Origin: Actinidia chinensis
Taxonomy: Eukaryota > Streptophyta > Magnoliopsida > Ericales > Actinidiaceae
DNA: 10,000 bases
Assembly (NCBI GenBank): GCA_009663005.1
Contig: CM018896.1
Span: forward strand, 5,716,927 to 5,726,926
Reading direction: 5' to 3'
The translations under genes and the position numbers were made by a program. How positions within the stretch are numbered: the stretch's first letter is position 1; each line of letters starts with the position of its first letter. This document shows positions 1 to 6,500 of the stretch, piece by piece. The notes beneath the pieces are model-generated. The model was not told the DNA's origin and searched no databases. It saw only the letters and a list, made by a program, of their open reading frames with translations.

Positions 1-432
1 GGGTAAACAAGTTTGATCGAGTTTTTTTATTTTTTTTGTTTTTGTTTTTTTTTTTGAGTGATTAAGTTGGGTATGGAAAATACTTTAATATTATCTCATC
101 ACATCTTCTTCTTTGTCTCATCATTGTTATCAACGCCTTCGTCGTCGTGTTTTTCAACATCATCATTTTCTCCCATATATTAGATGCCCATTTTTTTAGT
201 ATTCAAAACTCATCAATCATAAGATTCGAAAATGAGAGGAGATGACGAGATTATACAAGAGGTTCCAAGCGAGAATATGGTGGCAATGGAGGAGGAGTAG
301 GCGGTATAGTAGGGTTATAGATAGTGGCGGTGATGAGAAAAAGAGAGCCAATTTAAAACAAAATCTTATTGTGATGCTTTGATTTTGATACGTTCAAATT
401 CAAAATATTTAAAAAAATATTACGTATTTATC
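1..432. other. AT-rich intergenic spacer, no gene seen
   Basis: The stretch opens with long T runs (about 23-56), a pyrimidine-rich section (about 105-180) and a purine-rich section (about 228-355). The only frame worth naming is a 22-codon plus-strand ORF at 232-300. Its composition is glutamate-rich simply because the DNA is purine-rich, and there is no supporting context. I see no promoter, RNA gene or recognised transposon end. The strand-asymmetric pyrimidine and purine tracts are typical of plant intergenic or leader sequence, but nothing here proves transcription. Confidence 0.6.
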
Positions 433-619
433 TTATATATATATATATGTCTAAAAAGATCTTTATAAATATGTCCTTATATGAATAAATTATCATATAT
501 ATTTTGTATATTTAATATTAATTAATATAGTATTACTATATTAATTTCCATTTATAATATTAATATTAATTAATATAGTATTATTATCATATATATTCTG
601 TGTACGTTCAAATTCAAAA
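389..619. repeat. Duplicated AT-rich palindromic block
   Basis: Several words occur twice. The 17-mer TACGTTCAAATTCAAAA is at 389-405 and 603-619. A 23-base AT word is at 513-535 and 561-583, offset 48. TATCATATATATT is at 491-503 and 585-597, offset 94. Within the first copy, 520-530 and 536-546 form a perfect 11-bp inverted repeat (AATTAATATAG) around a 5-base loop. The differing offsets suggest repeated local duplication by slippage or gap repair, not one simple tandem event. It may be the core of an old foldback element, but no termini can be fixed. Confidence 0.6.
433..449. repeat. (TA)n microsatellite
   Basis: A short uninterrupted run of about seven TA units inside AT-rich spacer. It is a simple-sequence repeat with no assigned function. 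Confidence 0.85.
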
Positions 620-814
620 AATCATATAAATACCATCTGTCCAACATAAGTAAATAATTAAATTTCCATTTATTTCTAAATAAGGCCCGATTTTTGGTAA
701 CTATAAAAATTAATTTTTTTATTTTTGAATTAAAAAGATAAAATAGAGCAAAAAAATAAACTTAATTTGAATATAATTAAAATACACAAAAAATTTACTA
801 CTAATTTGGGAGAA
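620..814. other. AT-rich spacer, nothing recognised
   Basis: A- and T-rich DNA with a third copy of the word AATTTCCATTTAT (about 660) that is also seen near 543. No gene or RNA signal is visible. Confidence 0.5.
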
Positions 815-985
815 GCACATGGTGTGTGTGATACCTGGGAATCTGGGTCGGGCTTTGTCCGGAAACTGCGTCCGTAGTCCGTACCGGAGGTTCGGTTCAT
901 GTGTTGTACCGTGTGATCCCAATATCACGGTACGTCAGGGAGAGGGAGACCAAGTTGGACTATTGTCAACAAATTACAAATGCGT
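815..985. other. GC-rich island, possible organellar or other insertion
   Basis: Composition changes abruptly from strongly AT-rich DNA to roughly half G+C at about 815 and returns to AT-rich after about 985. Inside is a perfect 8-bp inverted repeat, GTACCGTG at 906-913 and CACGGTAC at 926-933, with a 12-base loop. The open frames on both strands (minus 719-928, plus 819-1010 and 901-1098) are short and mutually overlapping, so the island is probably not protein-coding. The texture (GC-rich, structured, non-coding, sharp edges) would suit a nuclear insertion of plant mitochondrial or plastid DNA such as intron or intergenic sequence. That is inference: I did not recognise a specific organellar gene or a canonical group II domain V. 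A fragment of a GC-rich transposon is an alternative. Confidence 0.35.
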
Positions 986-1024
986 GGTTTTTCTGCAACA
1001 AAAAAAGTGATATATTATATTATT

Positions 1025-1180
1025 TTGCTAACCAGTGGTCGGTAGTTAAGGAGCACAAAATAATAATTTTTTTTTTATTTTTCAATAATATTTCATAGTT
1101 TTCAATACGCTTTTCACATTTTCAATAGACTTTTATCTCTGTAACCACTACTTAATAGGTGTTGATTAGCATTTTCCTAT
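1025..1180. mobile_element. Small MITE-like foldback relic
   Basis: The left end begins TTTTGCTAACCAGTGGTC (about 1025). The right end, read on the minus strand from about 1180, begins AAATGCTAATCAACACCT. The two share TGCTAAYCA followed by mostly transition differences, then TTAAG. Ends of the type 'TGCTAAYCAGTG...TTAAG' are familiar to me from plant MITEs, but this is memory and not a search. The interior is T-rich with repeated TTTTCAATA words (about 1080-1130). No convincing target-site duplication is visible, so the boundaries are approximate. Confidence 0.4.
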
Positions 1181-1329
1181 ATCACCCATTTGCATACCTA
1201 TTTTTTTTTCACTTTTCACTAAAATATTAAATTGAATATATTTTTTTTTATTGAGATGGCTAAAAAATTATCTAGTTTTTTAAAACATTAATTACTAAAA
1301 AATCACCAATAATTATTAAATTTACGTAC

Positions 1330-1515
1330 TAAAAAGTATATAGGCCAAACGTTTTCTAAAAATCACGCTAAAATTCATTCCTCCAACAGAAAAAATATCA
1401 GGCCGAAAACATAGCAAAAAGTCTTGACCAAATGGAGGCTTAAACGTGACCATACAAGGATCTGCCATAGTATTTACAAGTCGAGGGGCAGCCGCACCCA
1501 AATTATCTACAAGCA
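1330..1515 (-). other. Mixed-composition island with short minus-strand frame
   Basis: This block is clearly less AT-rich than its flanks, especially 1400-1500. A 71-codon minus-strand frame spans 1322-1537. Its translation has no domain, signal peptide or motif I recognise, and nothing nearby suggests a promoter or exon partners. It is most likely a fragment of an unidentified repeat. A decayed exon cannot be excluded, but nothing in the sequence argues for one. Confidence 0.25.
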
Positions 1516-1942
1516 AAAAATAAAACAAAAAAGACAATACTCATTATTATTTTGCACTCTTTACTTCTAATTGATGAAACGTAACTCTTACATTTTAGGT
1601 TGGCTAGTTACATGAGCCTTATTTTAACAATAAATGACTGAAAAACTATTGTATGTCAGTACTTTATTTTACGCTTCGCCCCCACCTCTGCAGTTTCAAT
1701 TCAATACCACTTTGCATCATTTACTTTATTTTTGACAGTCCAACCTTCACACTTTAAATTTCTAATCCCCTTCCATCTATTTTTGTTTGAAATGTGGACA
1801 GATAATACCCAGTTAACAATCACGTGGTCTTTATATATTTTAAGTTTTAACACAATAAATGACAAATTCTCTCCCACTAAATAATATGAAGTAAAAGTTT
1901 CCTTTGCATTTTGATAGTGCATATATGTAAAAAAAATAGCCT
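1516..1942. other. AT-rich spacer, single G-box word
   Basis: No gene or element is recognised. A CACGTG palindrome (G-box core, bound by plant bZIP and bHLH factors) lies at 1821-1826. Without a nearby gene its regulatory meaning is unsupported. The minus-strand frame over 1701-1922 has no recognisable features. Confidence 0.45.
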
Positions 1943-2017
1943 ATGCATATACACAACAAAACTTCAAGCATACATATATCAATGGCATATACAAATACAA
2001 AACAAAACTTTAAGCAT
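1943..2017. repeat. Imperfect tandem duplication, two units
   Basis: The segment at 1943-1971 and that at 1982-2017 share GCATATACA, then ACAAAACTTnAAGCAT. The second carries about 7 extra bases (AAATACA-like). This is a simple two-copy local duplication in AT-rich DNA. Confidence 0.6.
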
Positions 2018-2505
2018 TGAGTTTGAAAAGGGAAGAAATGAATGGATTGAATACTTGCTATTGTAGAACTCAAACTCATTTTAAAATTTTATGGACTAAT
2101 GTTAACCTCTTTATTTTCTCATTTCACAAGATTTTTACCCGTATTACACGGTCCTCAAATGAGTATGAGATCCAAAATAGCATAGCCTCCTATTAATTCA
2201 GTGGATAAAAATCTTCATTTATTGCGTTGTCCTTGAAATAAAGATCATGTGATCATAACGGTGGTATTTTTCTTTCATATTTTAAATAAAAATGGACGGA
2301 TTAGGTGGGGTACATTATTAATTGATCTAAAATGTGAAGGGTTGAATTGTCCCAATTTAAAGTGAATGATGATTTTGGGGTGTGACATGTTGTCCTTTTT
2401 TGTCATTCATTGCTAACAAAGATGGACAAAATGAATATTTTGCTAGTTGACTTGAATTGTAAGGGTCGTACAGTACTGTTTCAATTAGAAGTGAAGGGGG
2501 GCAAG
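2018..2505. other. Spacer with an interrupted direct repeat
   Basis: No coding region is recognised. TTGAATTGT directly followed by an AATT-AAGTGAA word occurs at 2342-2366. TTGAATTGT recurs at 2452-2460, but here about 19 bases (2461-2479) separate it from the TTCAATTAGAAGTGAA word (2480-2495). This looks like an old duplication in which one copy gained or lost a short segment. The rest is ordinary AT-rich plant spacer. Confidence 0.4.
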
Positions 2506-2655
2506 TAGAGCTACAAATTGGGTCGAGTTCGGTGAGTTTTCCCGATGTCTGCCCAAAATGGGCACGAGCTGGGCCGTTTGCCAAGCCCATCTGGACCAAC
2601 CATTTTCAATCTGGACATCGGGACCAAACATCTCAAAAAGAAATATTTTTTGGAA

Positions 2656-2731
2656 AGTGTGCTAAATCGAACGCACGTCCTCTTCGTCTCGCACCCCGTA
2701 AGCGAGAATCATACCACTAAACTAAACACTC
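2656..2731 (-). pseudogene. tRNA-Pro-like relic, copy a
   Basis: Read on the minus strand from 2731, it starts GAGTGTTTAGTTTAGTGGTA, which fits the 5' half of plant tRNA-Pro (acceptor strand, then an A-box/D-arm of the form TRGTnTAGTGGTA). An anticodon-stem pair CTCGC/GCGAG follows, but its loop is TTACGGGGT, nine bases instead of seven, so the anticodon is not defined. The T-arm is recognisable from GTTCGATT (B-box core), but its stem is weak. The distal sequence ACACT can still pair with AGTGT of the 5' end, so the acceptor stem is partly kept. It is not a functional tRNA as written. Confidence 0.6.
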
Positions 2732-2782
2732 ATTTCATATTTGAAAGTGTTATATATATACACATGAAAAATGAACAACTTC

Positions 2783-2854
2783 TTCCTTGGGGGAGAATCG
2801 AACTCGCGATCTCTCGCAACTGAAGCAAGAATCATACCACTAGACCAAACACTC
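2783..2854 (-). pseudogene. tRNA-Pro-like relic, copy b (best preserved)
   Basis: On the minus strand from 2854 it reads GAGTGTTTGGTCTAGTGGTA, matching the 5' half of plant tRNA-Pro. The A-box equivalent is at plus 2835-2847. The anticodon arm is CTTGC/GCGAG with a normal 7-base loop TTCAGTT, giving anticodon CAG. That would decode leucine, but the body is proline-like; a CGG proline anticodon with a G-to-A change (a CpG decay product) explains it. The T-arm has loop TTCGATT, B-box at plus 2795-2805, and a 4 of 5 bp stem. The 3' acceptor strand does not pair with GAGTGTT, so the molecule is broken at that end. Confidence 0.65.
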
Positions 2855-2910
2855 ATAATGTATATTAAAATGTTAGATTTTAAGAATAAATATATACATA
2901 TGAAAAATGG

Positions 2911-2961
2911 CTCACGATTGCTCGCAGCTAAAGCGAGAATTATATCATTAGACCAACACTC
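2911..2961 (-). pseudogene. tRNA-Pro-like relic, copy c (3' truncated)
   Basis: On the minus strand from 2961 it reads GAGTGTTGGTCTAATGATAT, a diverged D-arm/A-box. An intact anticodon arm CTCGC/GCGAG follows, with 7-base loop TTTAGCT (anticodon UAG, explicable from proline UGG by G-to-A). After CGTGAG the T-arm is missing: compared with copy b about 26 bases are deleted, and the sequence jumps to the ATTTTTCAT linker. Without a B-box it cannot be a normal Pol III tRNA gene. The linker beyond it shares TACATATGAAAAATG-type words with the linker of copy b, so the copies arose by tandem duplication. Confidence 0.6.
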
Positions 2962-3213
2962 ATTACGTATCTCAAAATGTTAGATTTTAATAATAAACAC
3001 ACACTTATATGAGTTGATTTGGGTCGGTCCAACTTATTCGGTCTCAACTCACCCATCGGGGGTAGGCCAAGCTGGACAAGGTTGTTTGGAAAACTGGATG
3101 GGCCCAGCCTAGACCGCCTAACAAGCGTGATGAGCCCAATCCATACCGAGCCTGCCCAGACCCGTGACCAAATCTGGGTGGATCAATTCAAATTGGCCCA
3201 ATTTGCAACACTA

Positions 3214-3322
3214 GTACAAAGTGGCAGTAAGTGTAAAAGTGAAATTTACCTAAAATTATAAAATGATGAAAATTTACCAAACATGAAAAACTATAAAATT
3301 AAACAATTAAAAAATGGATAAG
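3214..3322. other. Short AT-rich spacer between elements
   Basis: A-rich DNA between the hAT-like right terminus and the first family A foldback. Nothing is recognised in it. Confidence 0.5.
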
Positions 3323-3680
3323 GCACCTCTGAAGTTCAGGAAATTATGTGTATCGGTGTAGTTTAAAGATTTAGAGCCTCATTTTGAGTTTGTTTTGATA
3401 ATTTCAATAATTCATATTATAAAATTTATCGTAAGATCAATATAATAAAAAATTATATTAATCAGACACAATTTAGTATTCGTTTAGTATTGTTTAATAA
3501 CAAAAAAATGAGTATATCATACATGATTATACTCATTTATTTTGATATATATTGATATTGATCGACAATTATCTTCATTCGATTATCATAATTTTTTATA
3601 ATATTAAAATTATCAATAAAATTTATAATATAAATAGTTTAAATTATTAAAATAAACAAAAAAAAATTGGTTACATACCA
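3323..3680. mobile_element. MITE-like foldback, family A copy 1
   Basis: Two long imperfect arms (3393-3516 and 3528-3652) are reverse complements over about 120 bp. The centre is a perfect 9-bp pair, ATGAGTATA at 3508-3516 and TATACTCAT at 3528-3536, around an 11-base loop. Outside the left arm lies TGTATCGGTGTAGTTTA (3349-3365), found as an exact reverse complement in copy 2 at 5503-5519. The right end (near GGTTACATACC, 3669-3679) is only weakly matched to the left, so the true termini are approximate. There is no ORF of note. The arms alone would give a long hairpin RNA if transcribed. The superfamily is undetermined. Confidence 0.6.
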
Positions 3681-3719
3681 GAAAAAGCTAGCTGTTAAAG
3701 AAATCTAAAAAATATAAGT

Positions 3720-4070
3720 TCTTGCAATAGCTTGTCATTTTATAATTTGCAGAGCTGCAGTGAAAAGCAAAGATAGGAGATTGCTGTGGTACTGTAAGGT
3801 GAGAGAGAGCACGGTGGTATGGTTCAGTCCTACTCCTCCCCAGCGTACGGGCCTAAAAAGGGCAAGTGGTGTGGTGAGGGTCCGGACTCGGACTCCACAT
3901 GGGAGCGAGGCAAACAAGGGCACGTGAACGGCTCAGATTAGAGGAAGATTGGGTACATGCCGAGCATTTGGGAGAAAGAAACGATAGTGTCGTCCATCAT
4001 CACAGCGGACAAGAATTTTGATGTTGATAGTACAACTCCAGACACACGGGTTCCTATTCCATTGGGACAA
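3720..4070. other. GC-richer island with G-box, no gene recognised
   Basis: From about 3750 to 4055 the composition is near-balanced, against strongly AT-rich flanks. A CACGTG G-box core is at 3921-3926, and a GA-rich stretch (GTGAGAGAGAGCACGG) lies near 3799. A 62-codon minus-strand frame (3735-3923) has no recognised domain. The island could be a remnant of a gene upstream region or of an unrecognised transposon sitting between two MITEs. I see no TATA box plus start codon arrangement that would support a real promoter. Confidence 0.3.
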
Positions 4071-4090
4071 AAAAAAAACATAAAAAAATG

Positions 4091-4552
4091 TTAGGTTTAG
4101 TTTTGTTTTTTAATTTTTAGCTGTTTTAATTTTTAATTTTATTTATTTAATTAAAATTTTATATTTTTTAATTATTTTCGACACGAGAACTCTGAAATAT
4201 TTTTGTTCAGTCATTTGGGCTTGCTTTCTTTTTTTTCTTCTAATTTAACTCTTTTAGTTTTTGAGTTTTTTCTCTTTACTATTTTTTTTCACTGTTTAAT
4301 CGAATATTTAATATTTTTCGAATCCTTTTTATAAGAAGAAGAATTCAAAAATGTAAAAATTTTATTTAATTTTAAAACAAAATCCACTAAAGATAAAGAA
4401 ATTCTATTTTTTTCTCAACAAATAAGCTAGATTTTTATTTTTCACATTTAAACAAAAAACATTACATATATTTTTTAATTCTTAAAAAACTGAAAAATAT
4501 AAAAGTTTTGATTAGATGATAAAAAAACTCACTAAAAAAAAATGCTACCTAA
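4091..4552. mobile_element. MITE-like foldback, family B copy 1
   Basis: The ends carry TTAGGT (4091-4096) and ACCTAA (4547-4552) as an inverted pair. Inside these, T-rich left and A-rich right arms are loosely complementary. The left arm contains ATTAAAATTTTATA followed by TTTTTTAATT (4150-4173). The same word, with one base inserted, appears reverse-complemented in copy 2 at 6057-6081. The interior matches copy 2 in the same orientation through words around 4325-4440, for example the ATGTAAAAATTTTATT type. No coding capacity and no clear target duplication. The T- and A-runs make chance matches likely, so confidence is moderate. Confidence 0.5.
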
Positions 4553-5088
4553 AGCAATTACTAAATTAGCTTTAAAAAGATGGTCCAACATGAGTAGTGA
4601 TTTGATTAAAGTTCCAAATTTTGTTCTTTCACCATATATGGGGATAAAATTACGTTCACTTGTTATAGGTTAAATAGGGGAATTCAATACTTATTTTATT
4701 AGTATTATTTTTGCGATAACAAATCGAATCAAACTAAACTAAGATTTTGTATCAATTAATTGGGATTGGCAATTAGTATTATTTTTGCGATAATTACCTA
4801 AAATTATAGGGTCAATTTTAAGGAGTGTAATTATATTAATTAGCTTTATTCACACGATTAATTACTATTCTTTGTGATTAACTAAAATAGTAGGATGCAT
4901 ATATTAAAAATAGTTATGAAGATTTGTCACGCATCATAGTAATTTTTGTTATGAGATTTTGTAGTTTACGACGTTTTGTGGTTTTTTTCTTGACATATGT
5001 TGTAGTGTTTGTTACGAATTAATATGATAGTGTTATGAGTACACCATTTTTGAGGTGTGTACATTATATTATCATGTGAAAAAATTAG
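4553..5088. repeat. AT-rich spacer with a 21-bp direct repeat
   Basis: TTAGTATTATTTTTGCGATAA occurs, in 21 identical bases, at 4699-4719 and 4773-4793, start to start 74 bp. This includes a GCG inside otherwise AT-only sequence, so it is unlikely to be chance. The rest of the interval (to 5088) is AT-rich. It includes a stretch of GTT- and TGT-rich words at 4921-5040 such as TTGTTATGAGATTTTGTAG. No gene is recognised. Confidence 0.6.
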
Positions 5089-5549
5089 GACACGGCTTCT
5101 CTGTGGTCCAATTTTTTTAACAGTGTAGCTTACGATTTTTTTGCCCCATTTTGATAATTAAATCGTTGATATTGTAGACTTCGTCGTAAAATTTAATATT
5201 ATACAAAATCATATTGGTCGGATACAAATCAATGTCGATAAATATCATGTATATTAAGATAAACGGGTATAACCATATATTCACACTCATTTATTAAGTT
5301 ATAAAACATGATTATATAAATGGATATCGTATTGTTTATAACTTAATAAGTAAGTGCAATACGCAGAATTGTACACATTTATCTTGGTATAAATTAATAA
5401 TAATCAATTATTAATTTTTTATCGTATTAAAATTTTAAATAAGGTCTACTATATGACGATTTGGATAAGTAAAAATGAATCCTAAATATGATTTTAAATA
5501 CTTAAACTACACCGATACAATTCAAAAATTTACCACAGTAAATTGTGTC
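5089..5549. mobile_element. MITE-like foldback, family A copy 2
   Basis: This is the clearest complete foldback. The left end starts GACAC (5089-5093) and continues CTGTGGT (5101-5107), then AGTGTAGCTTA (about 5122-5132). The right end, read inward on the minus strand from 5549, gives GACAC, CTGTGGT and GTGTAGTTTA in the same order. The arms continue with AAATCGT, GTAGAC and AAGATAAA words. They close at a perfect 15-bp pair, TTATTAAGTTATAAA at 5291-5305 and its complement at 5335-5349, with a 29-base loop. TGTATCGGTGTAGTTTA (minus, 5503-5519) links it to copy 1. A possible 9-bp flank pair (5079-5087 and 5550-5558, seven of nine matching) hints at a Mutator-like 9-bp target duplication but is not exact. 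Confidence 0.65.
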
Positions 5550-5840
5550 AAAAGATTGTTGGGTGGGGGGCTTCCAATCTTGACCGTAGCATTAAAAAAT
5601 GAACCTCCAGCCAGTTAGTCGGCAGCTAAATCTCTGGGCTTAGTCTTGCAGTCTTGCTTATGAATACCGTAGTATGAATTTATGAAATGTGAATGTGGGT
5701 CAATCCATTATACTGCAACATGTTTGAATAAGATATATGTCAGGTAAAAAACAGTTCTAATCGGTCCACAATTGGGCCCATAATTGAAAATTCGAACACA
5801 ATTATTGTGCGCTATTTTATTTTTGTTAATAATGAATTTC
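5550..5840. other. Spacer, no gene seen
   Basis: A somewhat less AT-rich stretch. It has a perfect tandem doublet of AGTCTTGC (5642-5657), a GGGCCC-centred palindrome near 5775, and the palindrome CACAATTATTGTG near 5798. No coding region, RNA or element end is recognised. Confidence 0.45.
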
Positions 5841-6110
5841 TTATAGTGTTTTTTTTAATAAATTTTTTATTTTTCTTGACAAGAATAATCTGAAAATGTA
5901 AAAAAAAAAAAAAACTTTCATTCAAAATTTAGAAAAAGTCCAATAAATACTGAAAACAATAGCTTATATATCAAGTAAAAATAGTTTGCTTTTGTTGTGA
6001 ATTATGTTTCAAATTTGAACAGTTTTTTTTGTATTTTGAATCCTCTCGTCAAAAGAAATTAAAAAAGTATAAAATTTTAATCAAACGGTGACAAAAAAAG
6101 TGTACTATAA
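5841..6110. mobile_element. MITE-like foldback, family B copy 2
   Basis: Terminal TTATAGT (5841-5847) faces ACTATAA (6104-6110). TTGACAAG (5876-5883) on the left faces CTCGTCAA (6045-6052) on the right, with T/A-rich arms between. The right arm carries AATTAAAAAAGTATAAAATT (starting 6057), the reverse complement of the family B copy 1 arm at 4150-4173. The interior shares further words with copy 1 in the same orientation. It has no ORF, and the flanks show no obvious target duplication. At about 270 bp it would be a shorter derivative of the copy 1 element (about 460 bp). Confidence 0.5.
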
Positions 6111-6257
6111 ACGAAAAAAATCATAAACCCAAATAGCTAAAATTGATCCAAAAAAATAACCTAAACTTGACCTATGTTCGCCTATTAAAGTTGGTTCAAC
6201 ATTATCTATTTCTGTGATTGGTTATTTTAGTGAGGTATACCCGAAAGAGTATTGTTC

Positions 6258-6415
6258 GATTTTAAAATTTTAGCTCAGAAAAGTTTTCAAAATTTAAAAT
6301 GAATGGTTTCGATTCACTTGGTCATGTGATATTCATACACTTAAATAAATTTGAATCGTTTATTTTAAATTCTAAAAAGTTTTCTTGGTCTAAATTCTTA
6401 GACCGTAGTGTTTCT
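6258..6415. mobile_element. Imperfect foldback element
   Basis: The left arm AAAAGTTTTCAAAATTTAAAA (from 6279) through GATTCA (6311-6316) is complementary, with a small gap, to TGAATCGTTTATTTTAAATT (6352-6371) and the AAAAAGTTTTC that follows. Complementarity continues weakly outward. A perfect 7-bp hairpin, GGTCTAA/TTAGACC (6387-6404), lies in the right arm. The overall shape is that of a small MITE of about 160 bp, but it does not obviously belong to family A or B, and termini are not defined. Confidence 0.4.
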
Positions 6416-6447
6416 TAGCCGAAAACATCTACTCCATTAAATTTATG

Positions 6448-6500
6448 GAAGTTGGCCCGACTGGATCTGATTTTCGGATTACCCATAACCCGATCGAGGA
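6448..6500 (-). mobile_element. Possible hAT-like terminal fragment
   Basis: Read on the minus strand, this segment contains ATCGGGTTATGGGTAATCCG (6476-6495), then GATCCAGTCGGGCCAAC. The 'cgggttatgggtaacccg' texture is familiar from the terminal regions of plant hAT-type non-autonomous elements. No partner terminus was found, so this is at best a fragment. Confidence 0.2.

Larger units (their letters stand above)
2506..3213. mobile_element. Candidate non-autonomous hAT-like element
   Basis: The left terminus (2506) reads TAGAGCTACAAATTGGGTCG. The right terminus, read inward on the minus strand from 3213, reads TAGTGTTGCAAATTGGGCCA. They share CAAATTGGG and agree at about two thirds of the first 27 positions. 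A TAG start and a GGGTCGGG-like sub-terminal texture are what I associate with plant hAT MITEs. Both ends carry GC-rich sub-terminal arms (2520-2635 and 3015-3200) rich in GGGCC and CCCAT words, in contrast to the AT-rich flanks. The 8-bp flanks (2498-2505 GGGGCAAG, 3214-3221 GTACAAAG) match at only four or five positions, so a target duplication is not established. No transposase frame exists inside. The centre holds three tRNA-Pro-like copies. Confidence 0.5.

Noticed and set aside
232..300. 22-codon plus-strand ORF as a small peptide gene
   Set aside because: Short, purine-tract driven, with no conservation evidence or promoter.
906..933. Group II intron domain V
   Set aside because: The stem GTACCGTG/CACGGTAC lacks the conserved bulge and GNRA-capped upper helix, so the intron call is not supported by this hairpin.
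1821..1826. G-box as a promoter element
   Set aside because: A single hexamer without a downstream gene is expected by chance in long spacer.
2545..3261. Short plus-strand frames across the GC-rich element
   Set aside because: They run antisense through tRNA-like relics and sub-terminal arms of the transposon candidate, which explains the open reading without coding.
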